Positions 13,301-25,300 of a stretch of 64,000 nt of DNA are shown one piece after another. The position numbers and the translations under genes were made by a program. The stretch comes from Montifringilla adamsi (taxonomy: Eukaryota; Chordata; Aves; Passeriformes; Passeridae), in the NCBI GenBank assembly GCA_017590115.1, contig JAGGNK010010225.1, positions 4,402,001-4,466,000 on the forward strand. The letters run 5' to 3'. Positions within the stretch are counted from its first letter, which is position 1; the number at the start of each line of letters is the position of its first letter. The notes under the pieces were generated by a model that worked only from the letters and a program-made list of their open reading frames with translations, had not been told where the DNA came from and searched no databases.

Positions 13301-16300
13301 TCTTGGAGTTCTTTAGAGCTGTGCTCAGGAAAATACCTGGCATATTGTATTTCCATGAAATTAATTGCTACAGATTGCATCCTTTCCAGAAGAAAATAAA
13401 CTTGGATGACATTCACGTGTGTTTTCTGCTGTTCATTTATGAAAAATATTGGCTTATATGTATATTCTAAAACAGAAGACTGATGTTTTTCTAGGTATTT
13501 GGAGTCCACCTTGCTGGTAGGTAGTCACTGCCAGTGTGAAAAACTGCCTTAGATTATATTAAGCCACGTCTTGATTCAGAAAACTAAAGGTGCTGAATGT
13601 AAGTTCTGTGTAATAGGAGGTGTGGGGTGGCCTTTATCTACCAGGTAAAGGCAAATTACAGCACACACTTTAAATACCACTATATTCAAAACTCTACCTT
13701 ATTAGCAGTAGGTGAGACTCAACTAGCTTGAAGTTTTTTTTGTCTTTCCTGCCATAGGCCTTGATAAAATAGCAAAGCTACTTAATGAGCATTTGCACTG
13801 TAGCAGAAGGGTGGGTTCCTTTTTTTCAGCCTGCTTGTTATTTAGAACATCTATTCCACTGCTACAGTTGCAATAGGCAGAACATAAATGTCATTCCAGT
13901 TTTGAGCACGCAGGCACCAAAATGCTGTGTATCTTGTAGAATCCAAATTACACTGTTAGTAAAGATTTGTTTTTCTGTTTGAGAAATTTGTGAGCTGGAA
14001 GAAGTGCAAATGTTCTCATCGTTTGAGCTTTTCTCACAATTTTTTGTACAGTTGTCTGGCTTTAGCTGATAGACAATTAAAAGGGAAAACCACAAAAATG
14101 TGATTTAACAATTTACTATTTAAAATATACTGTGAGGAAAGTGAAAATGCAGAATGGGAAACAACTCCTGTATGGGAAATAACTCAGACGTGCATAATGT
14201 ATGTGTGTAAGAAATTTGCAGCTGGCAAACTGAAATGGTGAAGGTAGAGATACAATCTGTCTTTTTTTGTGCAGATGTGTGGGAACCATTATATAAGATG
14301 TGCCACCATTGCATCCCGTTTTGCCTGTTTTGCTCCTTGTCCATGGCAATCCATAGTGTGCTGCTAAGGACTCATTGCTGTGGAGTTTTAGTGGTATGGA
14401 AGGCCATCCCTAAGAGAAATTCAGCCTATTTAAATTAACTGATGAGAGGAAATAACCTGCAGAGTAGAAAGAATTCAACTGTATTTCTTTTATTTGAGTT
14501 ACACTTTCTGGATTTTTACCTTCCCTCTACTTCTTCCTGGCCTGCAGGTGGCAAACATTCCTTGGACTGCACGTTGATATTAACAGAAGGAGACTCAGCC
14601 AAATCTTTAGCTGTCTCTGGCCTAGGTGTTATTGGTAGAGACAGATACGGAGTCTTCCCACTCAGGGGCAAAATTCTCAATGTCCGAGAAGCTTCTCACA
14701 AACAGGTGTGTAGTGTTGTCCTTTCCTTTTTGCTGACAAATGGATGTGCTCCTGTTAATTCTTGATTTCTAGATTTGCTTCTTCATATTTTAATTTCTGT
14801 TTTTTTTCATGCAAGTTTTGTGACTGAGATTTCATACAGTACCAGCTATTTTGAAGCCGGGGATAAGCCTGTAAATATTAACTGTAGCAGTGCAGTACTG
14901 GAATGATAAGGCTAATTTCTTCACAAGTGGAAGGAAATCTTGCTATGACTCATATTCACATTTCACATGAGTACTTAAAGCCCCTAAAACTGTGTATTCT
15001 CTCCATTACCATGTGATTTCATAGACTCACAACATGAGTCAGCAGCCAGCAGCATTACCCCATCATATTGGTCCTGCTGCCATTCATAATTTGTCTGTAA
15101 TAAGAGGTGTGCTGCAGATGCCCATAAAAACAGTGGGAAAAGAAGGCAGCTTTGTGAGATGACTTTTTGTTACACATTCAGTTTTCTCCCAGCTTTCCTG
15201 ATCCAAAATGCTCTGGGTGTAGAGGAGAAAGAGTGGTGCAGTCTTGGAAATTTGACTGTACAGAAGAAATCTTTACAAGTGCAAAGGCTTCAAGGGGTGG
15301 GAATAAAAAGCTTATGAAGTTGAGGTCAGGGTGCATTGAAAGAATAGCTATAAATCAAGATTGGGATGTTTCTGAACCTCTGCTTTTTACACTGGCTGCA
15401 CAATAACTTTTTTGTACAGATTATGGAAAATGCAGAAATCAACAACATCATCAAAATAGTTGGATTACAGTACAAGAAAAGCTATGAAGATCCAGAATCT
15501 CTGAAAAGCTTGAGATACGGAAAAATTATGATCATGACAGATCAGGTAAGTCTAAAATTCACAGGTTTTAATCTACAGAGCTTCTTACAATGTGTTTTGC
15601 TGCAATTTTGTAGGTTCTGAGGTTTCTTTAAGGGATTAATTTATCTGTGTTGTTGTGGTTGCCGTGAATGTACAGCTGAACTTAGCTGCAGAAAATAGCA
15701 AGAAGCCAAAGTAATAATAAAAACATGCTATTGATAATTAAAAAACATGTTGAAAGTAAGGACAAAAGTAGACAGTAAATGACATGGTGTGCTAGCAAGT
15801 CAGGTAGAAACAAGAATGTAGGCAATTATTTTTGGGTAATCTCATGATTGAACTATCTAGCATCTTGCCACCAATGAGAACTGTGGCCGGGTTTGGCTTT
15901 TTTCCACAAAAATTCAGCTCTCTGGTGTCTGGGAGAGCTGTCTGGCTCAGCAAAAACATGCCACAGGAAGAGAAACCTTGAACAACAACCATGTACTTGG
16001 CTTGGAAGAGCTTTTTCATAGCTCAGGGACAGTGACCTTCACAGGTGGTTATTTCACACCTGGGTCCAGTTTGGAATCCAAATTAAAACCAACTGGTCAT
16101 TTCTATGCTTTCTGTCATCAGATATTGTGTTGATGTATTCAGGCCAGTGAGTGGGTTTTTCGGTGGTTTGGGGAATGTGATACAAGGTTGCTTCATGTTT
16201 TCGTGTTCTGATTCAGGATCAGGATGGATCTCACATAAAGGGCTTGTTGATCAATTTTATTCATCACAATTGGCCATCACTGTTGAAACATGGTTTTCTT

Positions 16301-19300
16301 GAGGAATTCATCACCCCTATTGTGAAGGTATGGGTTCTGTTATTGAGATTTTATGGATTACTTACATCAGAACAGAAATGTTGATTTTGTTTGTTTGTTT
16401 TTTCAAAGGCAAGCAAAAATAAGCAAGAACTTTCATTCTATAGTATTCCTGAATTTGATGAGTGGAAAAAGCATATGGAAAATCATAAAGCATGGAAGAT
16501 AAAATACTACAAAGGTTTGTTCGAAAACAAATATGTGAACCCTGTGAATAAATAATAATAATAAATGGGTGCTGTGAAGTTTTATTATAGCTTTTCATGA
16601 TAATATCTTACATAATGATTTTATAATATTCCCAGGAAAATAAAAGGGATAAAATAAAACTTAAATTTTGAATATTGAATAACTTTCTTTTTATTGTACA
16701 GGATTGGGTACCAGCACTGCTAAAGAAGCAAAGGAATATTTTGCAGACATGGAAAGACATCGGATCTTGTTTCGATACGCTGGGCCTGAGGATGATGCTG
16801 CCATTACATTGGTAAGAACTCACAAAAGTGCTTCTATATGATATGTTTTATTTTTAATTGTTTGCTGAAAATGGCACATGAGGAAGTCCTGACAGGGCTT
16901 GTTTTGGTTTTGGGTTTTTTTTTTAATACCTGAGTGTAGCAGTTTCAGAAAATGGGTGGAAACACCGATTAAGTGTAGTGGTTTTGGTTCGCCAATTGTT
17001 CATTTCCTGGCCAGCGCGCCAATTGATGAAGTGGGCCAAATGCCACTGCACCCACTAGAATTATTTGCTCATTTTCTGCTGCGAGATAAGGATTAGGAAG
17101 AGAGCAAAGCAGGCTTTTAAAGGGTATAAAGAAAACTTTATTAACAGAATTAAAAGAAAAATAATATCAGAATAAACCTTCAGAACACTTCTCCTGCCCC
17201 CACACCCTCTTTTCTTCCCCACTGACAATGTAAAGAGACAAAACCTGGGACTCTGAGACAGTTTACCACCTCTAAAATAGTCTTTCTTCAGTTCTCTTAG
17301 GGAGAGGAGTCTCTCTTGCCATGCCATGGAGACTTTTCCACAACAAACAGTTCTCTTGTAGCTTCAGTGTCACAGTGAATCAGCAGCCTCCCAGAAATCT
17401 GCAATCATGAAGTCCCTCCCATGTTTTGGTAGTTTTTTCCCATAACTACCACCATGGGTCATTTCAGCTTATTGGGGTACAATTTTAAGGATGAGCTGTT
17501 CTAGTATAGAAACAAAAGTTCTCTTCTATTATCTCTGGGAGCAGAAGTTTCCTTCTTCTATCCCTGGGGCAAGGTTTCTCATCTCAAGCTTCTCAGTGAA
17601 TCACAGCCACTGCAACATCTGCTTGTTTCAACACTGGTGCTTCTCACAGCTGTAGTTAGAATGCTACATCCCCCCAGTGCGTTCCATGAATTACAGGGAA
17701 AAAACAAAGTCTAATATATCAATTATATCTTCACCATAGCCTTATAAGAGAATTTCAGCTCAAAACTAAGGCATCTCCTCAATCTCCTCCCATCTAGAAT
17801 TTGACTCCTTCTTCACTGACCTCAGTGTCCCATGTTGTTTTCTTTGCGTGTCTTCACCTTTTCCTTTCTCTTGATTCAGGAGAGAATTGGTGTTCGTAGG
17901 TTCATTTTTTTCTCAAGCTTTATCAGTTGAAACAGTTTTTATAGAATTCTGCAGTGCTGAAAGGTTGATCTCATCCAGGCTTGGCATCAGGGAAATCGCT
18001 TGCCGTATCCCTCTGTTGGTCGTGTGGTCTCTGCCAACACCATGCGAGTCACGCTGGCTGCCGGTGCCACCCCGCACCTTCTCTTCACATGGGGCACCAG
18101 AAAAACAAAAAAGGAACGCTGCTGCTTTTGTCCTTCTGTCCACAGCATGGCTGGCTAAAAGCAGCTAAGCAAACAAAGTTCATTGCGAGCCATGCTGAGA
18201 TATCTGTGGCCGCACCAATTTCGGCCAAACAATCCTGGTCACGTGGTCGCTCCCGGCTCAGTGCTGGCTGTGGGGCCACTCCCGGTGCTGGTCCGGGCTG
18301 CATGGTTGCTCCTGGCAGTGAGATGGCCCCCAGCACCATGGCCTGGTGGTGCTGCTGGAATAAAAAAAATATGGACCGGCGGTCCCACCAAACCTGGTGG
18401 GGTTTCCCAGGAAGAGGCCAGCACCACAGGCCTGGCCCCGCCAGGCTGCGAGGGCCGCACAGGGCTGGGCCGGCCAGTGCCCAGTTACCTGTTCAAAGGT
18501 TGGAAGCAAGAGGGCTTTTCCCAGGCCCTGTTGATTTTTAAACGTGAATGTCACAGAGGTGTGTTCAGCTTTGTTGAGTGGTTTAACACGGTGTCAGTGT
18601 TCAAAACTAGCCAGCTGGTTGATTACGCCGAGCCAGAAGGAAGCTGCCAAGGCTCCCACAGGGAACCACTTCCGCAGCTCGTGGACTCCCTCCCCAACTA
18701 AAAACCAAACTGCGTTAAACCACAGCACTGAAAAATATTGTGGGTGGAGAAAGACTCTTTTGGAAAATGCTTTAAATTCTGGAATAAGCTTAATCCACAC
18801 CACAAAATGAGCTCTGCCTTCTGCTTTTAGATTTGGTAGTTTTGTGTGGTGCGAATAGCAAGAAATGTTACAGTCAAAATTGCTTTTAAAGACAGAACAA
18901 GAAAGTACTTTGACAAGTTTTTATTTGTTTGGGCAATACAGCCCAAACAAATTATGTTTCATGTCTACTTAGGGGTCTGTATTGTGTTTCTGAGCAAGTA
19001 AGATCAGGTAAATATTGTTTATTCATTGAAAATCTGTTAGTGTGTCATATATGTATTCATGCCCATGCTCTACCTATTTGAATATGAAGTTTTGTAAATA
19101 GTTGTGTGTAGGAAAATACTTGTGTTTCGAAGAAAGCTTGTGGAAGGACAAAGTATGAAGTACCTGGAACGAAGCTGTTTTCTCAAGAAATATTTCAACT
19201 TCAATTTGCTATTTTAATTGTAGGTGACATTAGTGAGAAAAAAGGGTAGGAGGGGAAAAAAAAAGGAAAATACCTATCTTAGACAAAACAACTTTTTTCT

Positions 19301-22300
19301 TACCCTGTGGGTACAGTAAAATGTGTGGTTTTACTAACAAAATTCTGATCACTATTTCTGCAAAGAGACCTCCATACACAGACTGGTGTATAAGGCCACA
19401 TAACCAATTATGGCTGATCCTCACTGTTACCTAAAATAGTATTCTTTCAGTCTGGGAGGAAGCTGTTCACCTCTGTTGCACCTCAGCAACTACCAGCTAG
19501 TGCTGGAGCTGTGTACAGAAGCTTCACTTACATTTCCACCTGCATTTCCTCAGCTGATCACTGGAATCCCCATCCCAAGTTTACCTCTGGGTGGTATGTG
19601 ATTATGGGCCCCAGCAGACTTCTTGGTAGCTGAAATTTAGGAAAGCAAAAATTCTTTCACAGAGCAACTTCTTCACCATTCTGAAGAACTCTTTTGCTAG
19701 TAAATGATGTATTGGAAGAGCAGTTTTAAGTTGAGAAACAAAAAAAAAAAAATCCCCTTATTCTATTGAAGAATAAATATTTGAGAAAAGGTCTTAATTC
19801 CATTCATTCTATTTTTATTCTATTGAAATAATTTTTATGCTGATCCAGCTCTTGGTCATTTGTCACTTCAGTGGTCTAGAAAAGGTATAGATAAACTGAA
19901 AGGAGCCAGAAGAAAATGGTAAGAATTTAGTCCTGCTTTTTACAAAAGCCTAATCTTAAATTTTAAGATGTCTGGCACTGTGATTATCAAGCTTTGTTCA
20001 CAAGGGCAGTCAGTCTGATGCAAAACAGGGTGATATGGCTTAGGCCCTTTCTCATAAACTAAGTTACATTTAATATTTATTATGTAGCATCTTGGTCTCC
20101 AAGGAATTGACACTACTCATTGAGCTCTTTTGGAGTGCTCCAGTCAGAGTCCTTTGAAAAAGATGGTGCTGATGAGTGTGTTCTTGTGCAGGAGAGTGAT
20201 TGAAATCAGGACATGATGAAACTTCTACATGTTATCCCCTGAGAAAAAAAAGGCAGTACCTCAGCAGCTCACAGAATTTCTCCAAAGTAGTTAAGATCTT
20301 GTTTAAACCACATACCCAGTTTTTATGTCTTTTTGTCTTTTTGGGAGAAGAAACTCACTGGAGGGGAACTCTGTAACACCACAAAGTCAGAACAAATTCC
20401 TGTGTCCTTTCATAGTGATAAGTGGTTGCTGGAAAGTGATGCCTTGTCATCATGAAGGCTGAGGCCGTCAGTCAGCTGGCCCAAACTCTGGCTTAGGCTT
20501 TTTGTGCAGTGTCAGTTCTGTCAGGTTGTCAATTTTCATAAGAGGGCTGGGGATGGTGAGGCAGGAACAGCTGCAAGTTATTGACAGAGCAAAGAGGGCA
20601 TGGAGAGGACAAGAGTGGGATATTTTTTCTAATACCTTCAATTGATTGTCTTGATGAGATCTGGTTGCAGCCTGGTCTAAATGATGAACCCAACCTTAAA
20701 GCTGTGTAGAGAAAGACCTTCAAACCTGTGTGTCAAAGCAAAACTGATGTGAAGAAGGGAAGAAGAATGATAAGATTTGTCTAAATGTGTAAAGATTTCA
20801 GGAAAGCAATATAAATTTAAATTGCAAACAGTGAGAAATCTGTCATTTCGAAAAACCTTGTGCAAAAATGTCTGAGAAGTCATGTACTGGTACTGCTCCT
20901 TAAATGTAAACGTTAGTTATATGGATTAGCTTGTCCAAATAAACCTTATTGAATACTTGATCAGAAAGTGCAATATACTTAAAATTCTGACTGAAGTAGC
21001 ATACATTTGCACAAACATTTATATGCTGATACTTTAGTGTACTTGGAATCTTTCCAGGCCTTCAGTAAGAAGAAGATTGATGACCGAAAAGAATGGTTAA
21101 CAAATTTCATGGAAGACAGGCGACAGCGTCGACTACACGGCCTTCCCGAGGTTAGTCCTAGATAATAGCAATAAATCTGCCAGGTGAGATTTAAATGTAA
21201 TGTAGTTTTTGTATTGAATGAATAATTTATGTGGTTTTTTCCAGCAATTTTTATATGGCACAGCAACAAAACATTTGACTTACAATGATTTCATTAACAA
21301 GGAGTTGATCCTTTTCTCAAATTCAGACAACGAGAGATCTATCCCTTCCCTTGTTGATGGTAAGATGATAATTATTATGATTTTTTTGAATATTTCTGTT
21401 TATTGATGGTTTTTAGAGGTGTGATTTGCACTGGAATCAATGCATTCAAGTAGAGAATATAAGAACTTCCATGCATGTGTTTGTTATTTTGTATATCAGT
21501 GGTATGGTATCCTGGGTGCTTTAGGAAGAGCAGTGCCAGGGGATCAAGGGAGGTGCAGCCCTGGTGAGGCCACATCTGCTGTGTCCAGTTCTGGGCTCTT
21601 CAGTACAAGAGAGACATGGAGCTCCTGGAGGAGGTTCAGTGAAGGGTTGTGAAGATGATTAAGGGTCTGGAGCATCTCTCTCATGAGGAAAAGCTGAGGG
21701 AGCTGGGCCTGTTCAGTCTTAAGAGATGATGGAGAGGGGACCTTATTAATGTGTATAAGTATCTAAAGGGGAGGGGTCGAGAGGATGGAGTCAGGATCCT
21801 CTCAGTGATGCCAAGCAATAGGACAAGAGGCAGCGGACACTGATGCACAGGAAGTTTCACCTGAGCATGAGGAAGAACTTCAGTGTGCAGTGACCGCACA
21901 CGGGAATAGATTGCCCAGAGAGCGTGTGGAGTCTCCCTCAGTGGAGATATTAGAGAGAGACACCATATCCTGTGCAGTGTGTTCTAGGATGATCCTGCCT
22001 GGGGAGGTTGGACCAGATGAGCCACTGTGGTCCCTTCCAGCCTGAACAATTTCTTGATTTGTGTGCTAAGGAATTGCTATGTTTCTTCTGTGAGGAAGTT
22101 GAAGCTGTTGTTGTGCAGGCTTTTTACTTAATCAGACCTATTCCCTAGGCCCTACAAGTGCTTTGTTTCTGCTCATACCGTCAGAGAAAGCAAGTCTCTT
22201 AAGTGCTTGTAATAATTAACATTCAAGTCAGCAGCTGAGTGCAGATGAAGATGCAAATATTTTCTCCCCTCAGTCTTGCACCACAGGCAGTGATGTAGTG

Positions 22301-25300
22301 TTTACTGACCTGTAATCTTGCTAGGCTCCTGTCAGTCAGGTTTACTAACCCTCCCCTTGCAATAGCATGTACATTAAAAGGAGCAGTTTTTCTGCACTAC
22401 AGCTTCATTTGTAAAACTGTCTGCAGCAGCTTGAGCAGGAATTTCTGCCCATGTCATTGTCTGTGTGCACAAGCTTACCATGATCAGAAAAAAGGCCTTG
22501 AGACTTCGGGGAGGGGTGAAGTGCATTTATCTGCAGTTCTCAGTACATTTTATAGTGGAGCTGGTCAGCCTTCTTAACACTACAGACTTATACCAAAATA
22601 TTAGTGCAGCAAGAGCTTTTTGTGTTTTCCATGAAAGAGAGGGATTGTTCAGGGGATAGGGGCAGTAGCTGTCTGGTAGGATGGATCCCTAGCTTTGATG
22701 CAGAATGAAACTGAGTTAGGTATGCAGATACACACCTAGGGAACCCAAGGATGCCAGTCTCTGTTTCAGCTTCTCCAGACTTACTTCCTCCCCTACCTGG
22801 GTACTTACAGAGCTGTATGTTTCAAGAGATCATTGCTCCTTACAACGTACTGTACCCAAACTGCCTTCTCAGAAACAGCAGAATGGTTTTGCTGGAGCTT
22901 TAAATATTTAAGAATGAACTTGCAGTGGACTGTTTCTACAGAAATGTAAGAAAATAAGAACGGAACATAGTTATTAATATATTTGTGTGTGTGTATGTGT
23001 ATATGTAACAATGTAGGTGTATATATAATACTACAAATATTATATATAATTCCTATGAGTGTTTCTGCCAACTTTGGTTATAATTCTGCTTTCTGGGCAT
23101 GGATATATGAATTGTGCAGCAGGTGTAGTGCTCTAGCAATGGTTTTTGTCCTTCAGCATCATCAGGTGATATATGTCAGGCTAGCCTGGTGGCAAATCTC
23201 AGCAAAAATAATGAAGAGGAAGAACATTTTGACTGTCTCTTCACAGCTAGTAGTTACAATTCTTGCTGCTTGGTGATTCTCCTTTGTAAAGAAAGTCCTT
23301 CAAGTCTGTTATATTCCATAGAGTGCTGGTAGAAAAACATGATGCAGAGCCATTGTAAAAAAGTTTGGATATTACATATTTGAAGGAAATGGAAATTGAA
23401 GTCAGTATCCTTTTTTTTTTATTATTATTTTTTGTCTTCCTTCCAGCTTTTGCTCTTATGTTTGACCCACTGTACTAATGGTAAAATTAAACAATATTTT
23501 AGTGCATTTTAGAAATGTATGTGAATTAAAACACTGAATAGCTCAATAAGCATGATCTAGAACTGGTTATCAAGTTCTGGATAACATGCAGGAAATACAG
23601 TGCAATCCCTCCAGCACAGCTGTTGTTCCTAAAGTGTACCTAAGCAATGAAACTAAACATTTTCAGAAGATCAGAGACTGGCTTCTTTCTTAAAACTATA
23701 AAAGATCACAAGAGGATAACATTTTTTAGTATTGAATTTTAATATGTATTTGAGAATTTCACACAAGTAAAATTTCAGAGTTCTGTGAAATGCATGTAAG
23801 CTGCAGTTACAGGTGTCATTGCTGAATTTGTGCTGATATTCTTAGGAAAAAGATTTTGCTGAATAGAATGGAAAGAATTCTTGACTTGTGGAAATTGCCC
23901 ATGTAGGATCAAGGTGCAGTTTCTTAGAATGATATATTGGATGCAGTATAATTGGCTAAAAAGACTGTGTTTCCACTTTTTTGGTAATTTTTTGAGTTGG
24001 GTAAAATATTTTTAATTACTTAAAAAAATTATGTATTTATTATTTTGTTAATATTTCAGTGTGAATTTGTTTCTGTTTAATGTTTAGACTTCTTTTGAGA
24101 GATTAAAAATTATAAAAAGGCAAAACAAGTTTATCACTTGAAAACATTTGCTTGTGTATGTGTTGAAAATGGAATGTTCTTCTAAATAGGTCTGAAACCA
24201 GGGCAACGCAAGGTTCTGTTCACTTGCTTTAAGAGAAATGATAAACGTGAAGTAAAGGTTGCTCAGCTGGCTGGTTCTGTGGCTGAAATGTCAGCTTATC
24301 ACCATGGGGAGGTGAGTATGGAGGATGGTGAAGTTGTGAGGACTTTTAGCCTAGGTAAAATACTGGGTAAATGTTTCTACTGTTAAAATTGCAAACTATT
24401 GACTATAATTCTACTAATCACAGGTGTGCTTTTAAAGAAAATGAACGAAACTGTATGTAGCTTAGTAAGACAGGATATTTTCTTTCTTTCCAAGTGTTGG
24501 TGCTCACTGTTATCCCAAATACGTTGTGGGTTGTGGCAAAATACTAGATAACTAATTACCTAAACAACTTCTAGATTCTGAAATCGTAGGAATATAGGAA
24601 CTGTGTACTAGGACAATTTTTGTCTGAAACAAGAAACACAGTATTTTAAGGGAAGAGCTGAAACTCTGTTCTTCAAAAACTTATTAGTGTCAGAGGAAAG
24701 ATTTTTTTCCTAGCTCCTATTTTGTGTATATTTATCTGAAATATTACCAAGGGTGGCCATATTAACAATCCATCCATCCCTTCTCTTCTCCCTTTAGAAG
24801 CCATGAGTAGTGGTTTGTGCATGCAAGTGTGGTCAGTTTATGTCCCTTTACTTCCCCCGGAGAAGTGCTTTAGAAGAAATTGAGAGGCTCAGGGGTTGTC
24901 ATAAGCATAGAATACGTATTCCCAGCAGCCCTTGTAATAGGTTACAACAGTCCTTTCTCAGGGAGACTGCTTTCTTAAAAATTTAATTAAGGTTAGTCAC
25001 ACAATTTAGGGCCATTAAAAACAGATTTTACTGGCTGATTAGGATAGACTGCCTCATACTTCTTACTATGAATATATATTTTCTTACAGCAAGCATTAAT
25101 GATGACTATAGTCAACTTGGCTCAGAACTTTGTTGGAAGTAACAATGTGAATCTGCTACAACCTATTGGTCAGTTTGGCACCAGGCTTCATGGTGGAAAG
25201 GATGCTGCCAGCCCTCGCTATATTTTCACCATGTTAAGGTAAACTATTAATGTCAAGCTAAATGCATGCTTTTAAATAGCTTTCTTATGAAACTCATCCT

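Larger units (their letters stand above)
16812..21057 (+). other. TOP2B: TOP2B intron 16
   Basis: 4.2-kb intron hosting the antisense retroviral remnant at about 16935-18810. The rest (18811-21057) is AT-rich with an A-run at 19740-19752 and no other recognised feature. Confidence 0.85.
21360..24189 (+). other. TOP2B: TOP2B intron 18
   Basis: 2.8-kb intron. Carries a CR1 fragment (21503-22068) and a TG/TA-rich simple stretch at 22984-23050. The remainder is unremarkable AT-rich sequence. Confidence 0.85.

Noticed and set aside
17981..18541. Longest ORF in the window (186 codons) as a host gene
   Set aside because: It lies in the CpG-rich part attached to a retroviral LTR, overlaps open frames on the other strand, and shows no domain or splice context.
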